Origin: Desulfolutivibrio sulfodismutans DSM 3696
GTDB lineage: Bacteria > Desulfobacterota > Desulfovibrionia > Desulfovibrionales > Desulfovibrionaceae
Assembly (NCBI RefSeq): GCF_013376455.1
Contig: NZ_CP045504.1
Span: 3,121,001 to 3,185,000 of the forward strand
Direction: 5' to 3'
Length of the DNA stretch: 64,000 nucleotides
Positions 1-8,630 of the stretch are shown here, piece by piece (within the stretch, counting starts at the first letter, position 1; each line of letters begins with the position of its first letter). Position numbers and translations under genes: made by a program. A model generated the notes under the pieces. That model worked only from the letters and a program-made list of their open reading frames with translations, was not told where the DNA came from and made no database searches.

Positions 1-5
1 TCATC

Positions 6-114
6 GTGTGGCCTTTGCAAAAAATATTTTATGTTTTTTGTGATTAAAAAACATAAATTCAAGGTGTTGCGGTGTGCTTAGCCATGACGGCAATTCCCGA
101 ACGCAACACGAGCG
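6..114 (-). repeat. Copy L of a ~109-nt element with covarying hairpin
   Basis: Read on the minus strand, this stretch starts with CGCTCGTGTT and ends with GCCACAC. It aligns over its whole length with plus-strand positions 11953-12060, with roughly three quarters of positions identical by eye. It contains a perfect 12-bp inverted repeat (28-39 and 46-57) with a six-base loop, followed on the minus strand by a T6 tract. The other copy keeps the hairpin position and a near-identical loop, but both arms have changed together. The function is unknown; an operator, an RNA hairpin or a mobile remnant are all possible. Apart from this element, positions 1-151 show nothing I can name. Confidence 0.6.
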
Positions 115-151
115 CGGCGTCGGCCGCGCAATCCAGGCTCTTATGATGGCG

Positions 152-1354
152 TCATTCCCCCGCCGTGTCCGCATGTCCCGTTTCCTCCGGGAGAATCGCC
201 TCCAGCCAATGGCCGACGGTGACGGACGGGGGGGCGGTGGCGGCCAGCTGCGTGGCGCACCCGGCGCACGAGGTCAGGACATGGGCCTTTTGCGGCGGAT
301 CATGGGCCTGCCAGCAGGCGGCGGCGGTTGCGGCCGAAAGGTCCGGGGCGGTGATCTGCATCAGGCCGCCGAATCCGCAGCAGGGCGTGGGGCCGTGCGG
401 AAACGGTCGGCCAACGGCCCGGGAGAGCAGGGCGGCGTCGGGGTCGCCCGGCGGCGCGTGGCAGGGTTGGTGGTATTGGATGGCCTGGGGGGCCTTGGCG
501 GCGACGGTGAAAGCGGTATCCCCCAGGAGCGTGGAGAGGGGGATGACGGACTGCCGCCAGGTGTCGGCCTCGCCGGGGAGGAAAAGGGATTCGGGGTAGG
601 CGGCGAGGCCGTGGTGGCAGGAGGCGCAAAAAACGGCCAGGACGGGGCGTCCGGCCTCCCGCCAGATTCGGATGTTCGTCCGGCGGGCGGCGTCCTGGGC
701 GGCCGGGAGCCCGGCGTGCCCCAGGGGCGCGCCGCAGCAGGCGAATTCCGGGGTCTTTGCCAGAAGGGCCCCGGTTCCGAGCAGGAGGCGGCGGGCGGCG
801 CGTGTCCAGTCGGTACGGGCGAAGGCGGCCACACAGCCGGGAAAAATGGCGACGCGGCGTCCGGCGAGGGCGGTGTCGAAGCGCGCGGGCGCAAGCCAGG
901 GGGGGATGGCCCGGGTCTGATCCAGGCCGGACAGGGCGGCGGCCAGACGCGGCATCGGGCCGATGCGGGGGGCCAGGCGGCACAGGGCGGCGGCCATGGG
1001 CCACATGATCCCGGCCCGGGTGATCCACTGCCCCCACAAAAATTCCGGCCAGCCGGGATGGGCGGCGCGCAACGCGCCCACGGCGTCCGGGGCGCACAGC
1101 CCCAGAGGACAGGCCGCCTGGCACCGGCCGCAGGACAGACAAAGTCCGGCCAGCTCCGAGGCGGCCGTGCGGCCAAGGGTCGGATCATCAAGGGCCAGGC
1201 GTCCAAGGAGCAGGAATTTGGCCCGGGGAGAGAGTTCCTCCCTCCCCGTGGCCGCGAACAGGGGACAAACCACCACGCAGCGGCCGCACAGGATGCAGTC
1301 GCCAGGGGGATGGAAAGCTGGGGATTGTTCGTCTGTCGCGTTGGACATGGTCAT
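152..1354 (-). CDS. GlcF/LutA-like (Fe-S)-binding oxidoreductase subunit
   Basis: This 400-residue cytoplasmic iron-sulfur protein has two [4Fe-4S] ferredoxin motifs near the N terminus (Cys20/23/26/30 and Cys72/75/78/82). Two CCG-type cysteine-rich domains follow, with CCG at residues 206-208 and 325-327. That layout is typical of the iron-sulfur subunit of glycolate or lactate oxidases (GlcF, LutA) and of heterodisulfide-reductase-like proteins. It would pass electrons from an FAD dehydrogenase to the membrane or to ferredoxin. No FAD partner is adjacent; a GlcD-like gene lies far away at 34898-36292. The ATG at 1354 is chosen because the frame above it offers only a TTG; the ribosome site is weak. 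The gene directly follows the phage block on the same strand, 46 bases after its last gene. The exact substrate is not known. Confidence 0.8.
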   Translation of the reverse strand: MTMSNATDEQSPAFHPPGDCILCGRCVVVCPLFAATGREELSPRAKFLLLGRLALDDPTLGRTAASELAGLCLSCGRCQAACPLGLCAPDAVGALRAAHPGWPEFLWGQWITRAGIMWPMAAALCRLAPRIGPMPRLAAALSGLDQTRAIPPWLAPARFDTALAGRRVAIFPGCVAAFARTDWTRAARRLLLGTGALLAKTPEFACCGAPLGHAGLPAAQDAARRTNIRIWREAGRPVLAVFCASCHHGLAAYPESLFLPGEADTWRQSVIPLSTLLGDTAFTVAAKAPQAIQYHQPCHAPPGDPDAALLSRAVGRPFPHGPTPCCGFGGLMQITAPDLSAATAAACWQAHDPPQKAHVLTSCAGCATQLAATAPPSVTVGHWLEAILPEETGHADTAGE

Positions 1355-1400
1355 GCCGGGGCCGTCGCCGCCTGGAGGGAGGCGCAACCCTCTGCCTGTG

Positions 1401-2066
1401 TCAGGGCTTCTCGGGCCACTCGATCCCGAGCTCCACCGCGGCCACCGCCGCCACGTCGGCCGCCTCGCGTATCTGGAGTTTGGCCCGGCGACGTACGGCC
1501 TTGATGGCCGCGCCGTAGGCCATCCAGGCCGCCCGGTCGGTCAGGACCGCAACGGCCACGTCGCGCAGGCCCACCTCGCCAATCGTCGCCAGAAGGGCTT
1601 CCTGCTCGGCCGCCAGAAACGGATAGGCCGCCGGGTCCAGAGGGTCGGGCGCGGCCACGGCCCGGGCCGCCTCTTCGGCGGTGTGCTGGTATTCCATGGC
1701 CTGGCCCTGCCCCGGCGTCAGGACCATGAGCCGCCGCCGCTCGGCCTCGGCGTCAATGGCTGCACAGGCTGCGGCCTTGGCCGTTTCCAGACTTTCGGAT
1801 GCGCCACCAGCCGGGGCGGGGGCATTTTCCGGCCGCGAGACGATCTTCGTCCCGTTCGGGAATTTCGTTCCCAGGACGGCCACGGTCAGGGTTTCGCCCA
1901 CGCAGCGAAGAGCCACGGTCACCCCTGTCCCGCCGGAAATCGGAATCTCCATCAACGCGTGGTCGTGGCTGGCCGTGACCAGTTCCCCGTCCACAGCCAG
2001 GCCCAGGGGCAAAAGATCCGCCAGCAGGGCCTCGCGCGTCGGCGCATGCAGATACAGATCGATCAT
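1401..2066 (-). CDS. Phage tail-associated protein, last gene of the particle block
   Basis: The 221-residue product has an N-terminal beta-rich part and an Ala/Glu-rich helical C-terminal half. The latter carries LTPGQGQAMEYQHTAEEA, a phrasing I associate with small tail-fibre-region proteins of prophages in this group; that is recollection, not a search. The start is set by a GGAGC ribosome site just upstream. It lies 9 bases after the fibre gene, so it is probably co-translated and may act as a fibre chaperone or cap. No catalytic motif or signal peptide is visible. The function is inferred from position only. Confidence 0.6.
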   Translation of the reverse strand: MIDLYLHAPTREALLADLLPLGLAVDGELVTASHDHALMEIPISGGTGVTVALRCVGETLTVAVLGTKFPNGTKIVSRPENAPAPAGGASESLETAKAAACAAIDAEAERRRLMVLTPGQGQAMEYQHTAEEAARAVAAPDPLDPAAYPFLAAEQEALLATIGEVGLRDVAVAVLTDRAAWMAYGAAIKAVRRRAKLQIREAADVAAVAAVELGIEWPEKP

Positions 2067-2075
2067 GGTTGCTCC

Positions 2076-3461
2076 TTATAGGGTCATGGCCTGCAGTTGC
2101 GCGGTGGTCAGGGCTCGGGGGAAATAGGCAAAATGGCGTATAACGCCGAACATCGGCTGCACATTACTAAGACCCTGCCCTAATCGTATTGTTACGAGCG
2201 ACGACGGCATTGCTCCGGATGTATCCGAAACAGCTGGGCCGCCATTTACAACGAGTTGATAGTTATTGTTTCGGAAGGAGAATGCCACCTTATACACAGT
2301 ATTCGCAACAACCGTTGATGATGCCTCTGTATAGACAACAGTTGTCCCGCCGGAGGCTACCGCCATTGTAATTTTGTTGCTTGCTGAAACAAATAACGAT
2401 AAAACGTTTGAACTTGAATTGTTATCTATATAAAAAATCCGTTGTTGAACAGACACCCCAGCAACACGAAACTCACAATAAATCGTCCCCTCGGCCGTGT
2501 TGAAATCGATCCCGGACAGCGCCACGGTCGCCACGTCCGCCGTCCGGGCCACGGCCGATCCCTCGCCCAGGATCGGCGAGGTGGCGAACGCCCCGGCCTC
2601 CACCTGCAGATGCTGGACCGTGCCTGAAGGTGTGAGCGTCAGCGTTCCGGCCGTGGGCGTGAAGGTGTAGGACACCCGCGCCGGGAGCGCACCCGTGCCA
2701 TTGATCGTGGCCGCGTGCGCCCCGGACAGGGTCATGGATCCCGTTCCGAAAAACGAAAGCGTGTACGCCACGGCCGAGACCGAGACGTTTTCCGGGGCCG
2801 TGGGCGCGGCGGCGATGGTGTTTAAGCGCGTGGCCGCGCCTTCGATGCGCAGGCCGAGCAGATTGCCGGACGCGTCGTAATCGAAGCGCGGCACACCCAC
2901 GGCGGCCTCGCGCAGGCTCCCGGCCGCGCCCAGACGCCAGGCCGACGACGCCCGGGAAAACGTCGTTGTTCCCGGCAGGTCCAGCTTTGGCGCAAACAGG
3001 TTGTAGGCGGGCGGAATCACACCCGGGAATTCGCCCATGGCGTCGCGCATCCAGGACGTAAATTGCTGCCGGGCCACAGCCACGGGCACAACCCGGGCCG
3101 CATCCGTCCCGGCCACGCCCTCGGCGTTCGTGGCCAGTTCCGCCACGCCCGGGGCCTCGGTGCTGGCCGCCGCCAGGGGGTCGCGACCTCCGGCTGCGTG
3201 CTGGGCCGCGTGGTTGCACAGGGAATCCGGCACATCGTTGCCGTGCCGCACCCCGGTCAGGTTGGCGGTGAGCGTCCCGGCATCCAGGGTCAGGGACACC
3301 GTTGTCGCGCCGCCCGAGGCCGAAACCCCGACCACCGTGCCGTACCGCAGGCCGTCTGCGCCGCAGTCGGCCAGAACCCGCGCGCCTGGGGCGAACTCCG
3401 CCGTCAGGTCGCCCGGGACGGAAAACGCGGTGCTGGAAAGATATGTCGCCGCAATGGCCAT
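2076..3461 (-). CDS. Tail fibre with swapped LamG/ConA-like tip
   Basis: This 461-residue structural protein begins MAIAATYLSS after an AAGGAGA ribosome site. The N-terminal ~100 residues are beta-rich and small-residue-rich, as in virion-attachment domains. A phage spike/fibre-like linker follows (phrases such as FSRASSAWRL and DYDASGNLLGLRIEGAATRL). Residues from about 325 to the end form a probable laminin-G/concanavalin-like jelly roll, ending in RHFAYFPRALTTAQLQAM, which is typical of LamG-like folds. That last domain, encoded at 2079-2489, is strikingly AT-rich compared with the rest of the gene, including the N-terminal part that lies upstream on the minus strand. This suggests a recent domain exchange. 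The likely role is host-surface recognition by the particle. The identification rests on sequence style and position. Confidence 0.75.
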   Translation of the reverse strand: MAIAATYLSSTAFSVPGDLTAEFAPGARVLADCGADGLRYGTVVGVSASGGATTVSLTLDAGTLTANLTGVRHGNDVPDSLCNHAAQHAAGGRDPLAAASTEAPGVAELATNAEGVAGTDAARVVPVAVARQQFTSWMRDAMGEFPGVIPPAYNLFAPKLDLPGTTTFSRASSAWRLGAAGSLREAAVGVPRFDYDASGNLLGLRIEGAATRLNTIAAAPTAPENVSVSAVAYTLSFFGTGSMTLSGAHAATINGTGALPARVSYTFTPTAGTLTLTPSGTVQHLQVEAGAFATSPILGEGSAVARTADVATVALSGIDFNTAEGTIYCEFRVAGVSVQQRIFYIDNNSSSNVLSLFVSASNKITMAVASGGTTVVYTEASSTVVANTVYKVAFSFRNNNYQLVVNGGPAVSDTSGAMPSSLVTIRLGQGLSNVQPMFGVIRHFAYFPRALTTAQLQAMTL

Positions 3462-3472
3462 GTCGTATCTCC

Positions 3473-3754
3473 TTAGGCGAATGCCCTGTGTACCAGAAGT
3501 TCGGCCGTGGCTCCGCGTCCGCAATAGTCGCCTTGGGAGTAGGCGGCCTGCAGGCAATGCACCCCCGGCATGGACAGATCCCCCTGCCGGGTCACGTAGC
3601 GCAGCCGCGTTCCTTCCGCCTCGGCCGGCCATGTCCTGGATGTGCCGTCGGGACGGCGCACGACGATGGCCGGATTTTCGGCCTGGGACAGATCCCGGCC
3701 GCATTCCAGAACCACCGCCGTGCCCACGTCGCCCACATAGAGTTTTTCCGTCAT
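3473..3754 (-). CDS. Small phage tail-region protein
   Basis: The 93-residue product starts MTEKLYVGDVGTAVVLECG. It reads as a compact beta-domain with no signal or membrane segment. In tailed phages small proteins of this look next to fibres are often baseplate or fibre-attachment parts, but I do not recognise the family. The gene sits 11 bases before the fibre start in the same direction, so the two are probably translated together. The longer upstream frame is ignored because it would overlap the preceding gene without a ribosome site. Confidence 0.55.
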   Translation of the reverse strand: MTEKLYVGDVGTAVVLECGRDLSQAENPAIVVRRPDGTSRTWPAEAEGTRLRYVTRQGDLSMPGVHCLQAAYSQGDYCGRGATAELLVHRAFA

Positions 3755-3779
3755 ATCGTTGTGCTCCCGGAAAATGTCG

Positions 3780-4238
3780 TCACGTTGTCGCGTCCGGCCG
3801 CCCCAGGGACGACCGGACAGGGATATGGACCGCCGCCGGGGATGTCCGGGAAACGGACAAGGCTGGAACGGAAAATCCCGCATCCCAGTCGCGCCACCCA
3901 TTATAGCGGTTTGCGGGGTAATGGGCCATCAGGATCATGCGCCCCCCCCCGGCGGTTTGGACCAGGGCGTCCATGGCCACCTGCACGGGGCCGGGCCGCA
4001 GAGAAAGCGGCGGGGCCCCGGGCGTGGCCACGGGACCGGCTCCGACCTGCACCCCGCCGGGGATCATGAGCATGGCGGCGGGGCCGACCGGGACGCCCAG
4101 GCCCCCGGTGGCCGCTGCCGGGTTCGCCGCCGCGCCAAGGGGCAGCCGCGCCGCCTGGACTGTCGCGTCGAGCCCTGCTGGCTGCCAGGCCCCTGGCCAG
4201 TCCAGCCAGGCCGATGACGTGTGTTCCCATGCCTGCAT
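3780..4238 (-). CDS. Unknown phage structural protein
   Basis: The 152-residue protein starts MQAWEHTSSAWLDWPGAWQP after a GAGGT ribosome site. It is rich in Gly, Ala, Pro and Val in the middle and has a Trp/Tyr-rich patch near residue 115 (YNGWRDWDAG). No known domain is recognised. It lies between two other small genes of the tail block with 7- and 25-base gaps, so a virion role is inferred from context. Confidence 0.5.
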   Translation of the reverse strand: MQAWEHTSSAWLDWPGAWQPAGLDATVQAARLPLGAAANPAAATGGLGVPVGPAAMLMIPGGVQVGAGPVATPGAPPLSLRPGPVQVAMDALVQTAGGGRMILMAHYPANRYNGWRDWDAGFSVPALSVSRTSPAAVHIPVRSSLGRPDATT

Positions 4239-4245
4239 GTGGACC

Positions 4246-4668
4246 TCAGTTCAAGGAAAGAATGCCGTTTTCGTTAAAACGGACGGTGAACGTCCCGGCG
4301 CTGACCGATTTGAGCGCGGTAAAATCCAACAGGCACACCAGGGGATCGACCACGCCCGCCACGGTCTTGGCCGCGTGGATGACGGCGTAACGGGCGCTGA
4401 AGGTGGCGTCGGTCCACTGGGGGTCGTCGGCGTCGAAACGCACGCTCTCCCCGTCCTGGACCCAGACGGTGTTGGCCAGTTCCCGGCCTCCGGCGCTGTA
4501 GCCGTCGCCGTCAGGGGTCTCGTGGCCGACCACGTCGGCCAGCACGGCCTGGCCTGCGTCCGGGACGTAGCCCTCGCCAAGCAGCACGATGCGGAAGGTG
4601 TCGTCGTCCATGTCCACCAGCCCGCTGCCCAAATGCCGCTTGAACGTGTTGTAGACAAGATCGGCCAT
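4246..4668 (-). CDS. Conserved-looking phage protein, 140 aa
   Basis: The product starts MADLVYNTFKRHLGSGLVDM after an AGGAGG ribosome site. It has the layout of a small family common in prophage tail regions, in which an N-terminal helix is followed by strands that describe a value or range (DTFRIVLLGEGYVPDAG, later VDPLVCLLDFTALKSVSAG). I recall such proteins beside fibre genes but cannot name a function. It is soluble, with no cysteine motif. It precedes the 152-residue gene by 7 bases, as expected for one operon. Confidence 0.6.
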   Translation of the reverse strand: MADLVYNTFKRHLGSGLVDMDDDTFRIVLLGEGYVPDAGQAVLADVVGHETPDGDGYSAGGRELANTVWVQDGESVRFDADDPQWTDATFSARYAVIHAAKTVAGVVDPLVCLLDFTALKSVSAGTFTVRFNENGILSLN

Positions 4669-4821
4669 CGGTTCCTCCTGCGTGTTTCAGATGAGGTTGA
4701 CGCCCGGGGGGGCATTGCCTGCCAGGGGCCGCCGCAGGCGTTCGTCTTGATGCTGCGGGCGGCATGCCTGCTTGTTGTGCGTTGACGTTGGACAGGCCCC
4801 GCGCCGGGCGCGGCCGGGGCG

Positions 4822-6738
4822 TTAGTTCCGGTAGTTGTAGTTGTGGCTGATGCTTTCCCGGTAGCCCGTGGAGCGGCTGGAGGTTTCGGACGTGGACCGT
4901 TGGGTGGATTCCGTGGTCGAGGTGTTTTGCCGTTCGCCCTTGGACTCGCTGTAGCCGACCATGGCCGAGGCGTTGACCGAGCTTAAGGCGCTGGCCGCCA
5001 TTTGGGCCGAGACCTGGGCCCCGGAGCGGATCTTTTCCACCTCCAGGCGCATCTCCCCCAGGGCGGATTGCAACAGCATGTCCGCCTCCTTGAGGGAGAC
5101 CTCGGCGGTCTTCATGTAGAGATCCGCCTGGGAGGCGTATTTCCTGGCCACGGAATCGGTCTCCAGGCCCTTGGCCCGCACCAGGGCTTCATAGGCCCGC
5201 ATGGTTCCCTCGCCGCTGCGCAACAGGACATCGGCCTCGGCCGTGGCGGCCCGGACCCGGGCCTCGTATCCGGACACGTCGGCCTGGTATTTCTCCACGC
5301 GGGCCTTGGCGTTTTCCACGGCCGCCGTCAGCCTGGCCTGGCCCTGGTCCTTGAGGGCCGCGACCCGGGCGGTCCAGGCCGCCACCTGTTCTCCGTAGAT
5401 CTCGGCCTTGGCCTTTTCCCCTGCGATCAGGGCGGCATGGGCGTTTAAGCGGGCGGTCTGGGCGTTGATCCCGGCCACATAGGCGGCCACGGCCGATTCG
5501 TGGGTCATGAGGCGTTGCCGCTCCACCTCGGCCTTGGCCGACACCCCCTGCATGCGGGCCTTGTAGGTTTCCACCAGCGCCGTGACTCCCTCCACCTGGA
5601 TCTTGTAGACCTGGGCGGCCAGGTTTTGGATGTCGGCTGTGATCCTGGCCCCGTCCATGCGGGCCTTGTACTGCTCCAGTTCCGCCAGGCTGGCCCGGAT
5701 GCGCGACTCAAACACCGCCGCATCGGCCTGGTAGCGGGCCAGTTGGGCGTTATGGATGTTGATCTCGGCGTTTAAGGCCTCGTAGCCGAACCTGGCCAGG
5801 GCCGAGGCCCGCTCGAAGGCCCGGGCGGCCACGGCGTTGAAAAGCTCGATGTTCTGGGCCTCTAGGGCCACGGCCGTGTCCACGGCGAACCGGCCGTGGT
5901 CCCTGGCCAGCTCGGCCTGCTTGCAGGCGATGTCCCGGTCGAGGTCGGCCAGTTTTTCGGCATGGTCGGCCTGAACCTGGCGGATCAGGGCCAGCATGGG
6001 GCCGCCGGGGGACATGCAACCGGCGGCGGCGAACCGGTCCTCAATCTCCCGCACCCGGTCCTGAAGCTCCCGGGTCAGGCGCGACCGGCCGCGTTCCCAC
6101 AGGGCCTCCTCCACCTCCGGGCCAAGCCCGGTCCCGCCCGCCTCCAACTCGCCCAGGATTTTTTGGGTCACGGCCTGGCGCAAGGGGGAGTCGTAGGCGG
6201 CCTCGCTGTGCACGAACAGGTTGCCCGGGGCCGTCAACTGGGGCGCGGGCGGCCGCTGGCCCTCGAAATTCGGGGTGATGGGGGCGGGCATGGCCGGAAT
6301 GGCCACCGGATCGAAGACCGGCGGGTCCGGCAGGGTGAATTCCGGGTCGGGCGGCAGGGCGATGTCGCCTGGGGTCGGCGGGCCGTCCGGGGCCTCGGGC
6401 CAGACGAGTTCCGGGGCCTCCGGCAGGAGGAGGTCCGGGGGAACCACGGTAAATTCCGGAATGGGAATCTCCTCGAACACGATGTCCGCCAGGCTTGGGG
6501 CCTGGGGCTCCTGAACCTGGCGCACGGCGACCTCGGGAAAGTCCGGCGGGGCGGGGATGTCCGGGAATTCCGGAACCTCGGGCTCCTTTGCGATGCGGGC
6601 ATGGGGATAGTCCAGGCGTCCCAACTGCCCCAGTTGTCCCAGGAACTCCTCGGCCGTGCGCCAGGCGTCGCTGGCGTAGTTCTGGGCGGTCTGGAACTTG
6701 TTGTCCACGAGGTTCGCCGCGCCGTTGAACGTGATCAT
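4822..6738 (-). CDS. Large coiled-coil virion protein
   Basis: The 638-residue product has a proline-rich stretch at about residues 70-175 with many PxxP and PEFP/PDPP steps. A very long Ala/Glu/Arg-rich helical region follows (about 190-590), and the C-terminal tail is Ser/Thr-rich and ends in HNYNYRN. It has the look of an elongated structural or DNA-injection component of a tailed particle. It is too short, and wrongly placed, to be a clear tape-measure protein. Its ATG overlaps the stop of the upstream gene by four bases (6735-6738), so the pair is translationally coupled. The next gene downstream starts 153 bases after its stop. Confidence 0.65.
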   Translation of the reverse strand: MITFNGAANLVDNKFQTAQNYASDAWRTAEEFLGQLGQLGRLDYPHARIAKEPEVPEFPDIPAPPDFPEVAVRQVQEPQAPSLADIVFEEIPIPEFTVVPPDLLLPEAPELVWPEAPDGPPTPGDIALPPDPEFTLPDPPVFDPVAIPAMPAPITPNFEGQRPPAPQLTAPGNLFVHSEAAYDSPLRQAVTQKILGELEAGGTGLGPEVEEALWERGRSRLTRELQDRVREIEDRFAAAGCMSPGGPMLALIRQVQADHAEKLADLDRDIACKQAELARDHGRFAVDTAVALEAQNIELFNAVAARAFERASALARFGYEALNAEINIHNAQLARYQADAAVFESRIRASLAELEQYKARMDGARITADIQNLAAQVYKIQVEGVTALVETYKARMQGVSAKAEVERQRLMTHESAVAAYVAGINAQTARLNAHAALIAGEKAKAEIYGEQVAAWTARVAALKDQGQARLTAAVENAKARVEKYQADVSGYEARVRAATAEADVLLRSGEGTMRAYEALVRAKGLETDSVARKYASQADLYMKTAEVSLKEADMLLQSALGEMRLEVEKIRSGAQVSAQMAASALSSVNASAMVGYSESKGERQNTSTTESTQRSTSETSSRSTGYRESISHNYNYRN

Positions 6739-8174
6739 TGTGCATGCCTCCCGATGACGATGGGTGTCAGTCCCAGGGCCGCAAGCGGGCCCGCCTCGAA
6801 CTCGTCGGCCACGAATTCGCCGTAAAACGCCTCGTAATGCAGGAGCCGGGCCTGGTCGGCGTCCAGGGCGTGGTGGAAGAACCGGACCAGGGCCACATGC
6901 ATGGCCGCGTTCATGCGAAAGCCGCTGATCCGTTCCCCGGTGCGGTCGCTGATGAAAAAGCCGCTGTTGACCCCGGAGGCGGCGTATCCCTGGTCCATGG
7001 CCATGACGCCGACAGGCTGGGCGGTCTCATATGCGGCCCATTGGCGCGGTTCCTGCCCCTGGGCCGCCAGGTACAGGACGGTGGCGCCATCCCCGGCGTA
7101 GCTAAGGACGGCATGGCGCCACACCCCCAGGCCCAGGGAGGGGGTGAGGATGGGCGCGAACCCGTACTGGGTGGAGAAATCAAAGATGCGCCCGGCCAGC
7201 AGGCGGTCTCCGTCGGCCACGAAAAGTCCTGCCGCGCGCATGCCCGCCACGAACCCATGGGGATGCGGATAGGCCTTTTCCCTGGCGTCCCGGTAGGGGC
7301 TGGCCGCCGCGCCGTCCGGGGCCAGAAGGGGGGCGTCCGGGCAGGCCTGGGAAACCCGCTTGATGCCGGTCAGGGTTTCCGTGCGCCGGGAGAAATCCTC
7401 GTTCCAGGGGGCCCAGGGATAGGTGATCTCCTCGGACCAGCCGGGATGGAAGTCCGGTTCGCAAAACCCCACCACCGGCGACAGGCTGCCCGGGCAGGTC
7501 CAGGTGAAGGTCTCTCCGTCCAGGCTTTGCAGCACATAGGGGCGGATGGGGGAAAAGCCCCCCCGGTCGTCGAAGGTGTAGTCGTAGTTCAGACGGCTTG
7601 TGAGCCGAAACAGGCAGCTCACGGAAAACGCCCCGGACGTTGGGATGTGCCCGGGTCCGTAGAGAAGCCCCGAGCCTTCGTCGCCGGGCAGGGAAAAGGC
7701 GTTGAAGCTCCGCTCCCACCCGGCCAGGGGGGCAACGCCCGGATCCGGCAGGCCCGTCTGGTCAAAGGGCAGCATGGCGACGCGGTTTCCCGTTCCCAGA
7801 ACCCATTCGGCCAAAATTCCATCAGGAATGGCGTTTTGCAACCCCGACACGCCGTCGTAGCGGGCCAGGCAGCCGGGGATGACGTAGAAATGGCCGTCCG
7901 GGGCAGGCTGCGGCCGCGTCCCGGTGCTCACGGCTGCAAAACGCCGGTCGCGAACCGGAGGGGCGTACAGATGCACCTGTTCCAGGCCGCCCAGGCGGCG
8001 GCAGGCGATGACCCGGCCGTCATCGAAGCGCACCGTGCGCGAAACCGCGTCCAGGTCGTTGACGTTTTGGCGGCGCATGACGGCAAGCTCCCGCCAGGCG
8101 GCAGGGCGCAGGGCGGCCGCCGCCTGGCGGTCGCCGAATTCGCGCACCGCCGGGGGGATCGACAGGTCGTTCAC
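6735..8174 (-). CDS. Unknown phage tail-region protein, 479 aa
   Basis: This soluble protein starts with GTG, chosen because a GGAGGT ribosome site lies just before it and overlaps the stop of the previous gene. It has many aromatic and Gly-rich segments (for example FTWTCPGSLSP, ITYPWAPWNEDF). Its C-terminal part resembles LamG-like jelly rolls: MHVALVRFFHHALDADQARLLHYEAFYGEF is the kind of ending seen in carbohydrate-binding or display domains. That suggests a surface-exposed or receptor-contacting tail protein. No catalytic residues stand out. Confidence 0.6.
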   Translation of the reverse strand: MNDLSIPPAVREFGDRQAAAALRPAAWRELAVMRRQNVNDLDAVSRTVRFDDGRVIACRRLGGLEQVHLYAPPVRDRRFAAVSTGTRPQPAPDGHFYVIPGCLARYDGVSGLQNAIPDGILAEWVLGTGNRVAMLPFDQTGLPDPGVAPLAGWERSFNAFSLPGDEGSGLLYGPGHIPTSGAFSVSCLFRLTSRLNYDYTFDDRGGFSPIRPYVLQSLDGETFTWTCPGSLSPVVGFCEPDFHPGWSEEITYPWAPWNEDFSRRTETLTGIKRVSQACPDAPLLAPDGAAASPYRDAREKAYPHPHGFVAGMRAAGLFVADGDRLLAGRIFDFSTQYGFAPILTPSLGLGVWRHAVLSYAGDGATVLYLAAQGQEPRQWAAYETAQPVGVMAMDQGYAASGVNSGFFISDRTGERISGFRMNAAMHVALVRFFHHALDADQARLLHYEAFYGEFVADEFEAGPLAALGLTPIVIGRHAQ

Positions 8175-8177
8175 GGC

Positions 8178-8630
8178 CTACCTCCGATCCAGGCGGACAT
8201 GTCCCAGGCCAAGTCCCTCAAGCGTAAAACCGCAGCCGTCCCGGTTTTCGACGCCAAGCGTCCACACCCGTCCCTCCCCGTCCCGGCCCACGGGGATGCG
8301 GGCCTCGCCGCCAGGCTTCGTCGATCCCAGGGAAATCCGCCGGGCCAAACCGCCGTCCACGCCCAGGAGGATGGTCGTGCCGTCCTGACACGTCCCACGC
8401 AGCCGGATGTCGCGCACCCGGGTCGCGGCCGTCTCGTCCAGGGCCACGGGCGGCAGGTCAAGCGCCGCCGCAATGGCCCGGCCGTCGTCCGTGTCGCCGC
8501 AAAGGCGGCACAGGCCCCGGCCATCCGCCGCCAGAACCGTCCCCCCCTCCCGGCACAGGGCATGAAAATCCCAGTCCGCATACTGGGTCACCGCCAAATC
8601 CTCTCCCACGCGAACGCCCATCCCGGCCAT
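8178..8630 (-). CDS. Small phage protein coupled to the transglutaminase-like gene
   Basis: The 150-residue product starts MAGMGVRVGEDLAVTQYADW. Its ATG overlaps the stop of the 600-residue gene by four bases (ATGA). It has a cysteine pair, CRLC, near residues 41-44 and repeated short beta segments (GTTILLGVDGGLARRISLG) that look like one or two propeller blades or a small sandwich. No family is recognised. The tight coupling implies equal production with the neighbour and perhaps a direct partnership. Confidence 0.55.
   Translation of the reverse strand: MAGMGVRVGEDLAVTQYADWDFHALCREGGTVLAADGRGLCRLCGDTDDGRAIAAALDLPPVALDETAATRVRDIRLRGTCQDGTTILLGVDGGLARRISLGSTKPGGEARIPVGRDGEGRVWTLGVENRDGCGFTLEGLGLGHVRLDRR

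Noticed and set aside
74-1504. Long plus-strand open frame opposite the GlcF-like gene
   Set aside because: It is a GC-rich shadow with Gly/Arg/Pro-rich composition and no domain, opposite a gene with clear cysteine motifs.
4822-6738. Tape-measure protein for the 638-residue coiled-coil protein
   Set aside because: It lies deep in the fibre part of the operon, is short for a tape measure, and has a proline-rich and a Ser/Thr-rich end. A structural or injection role is as likely.
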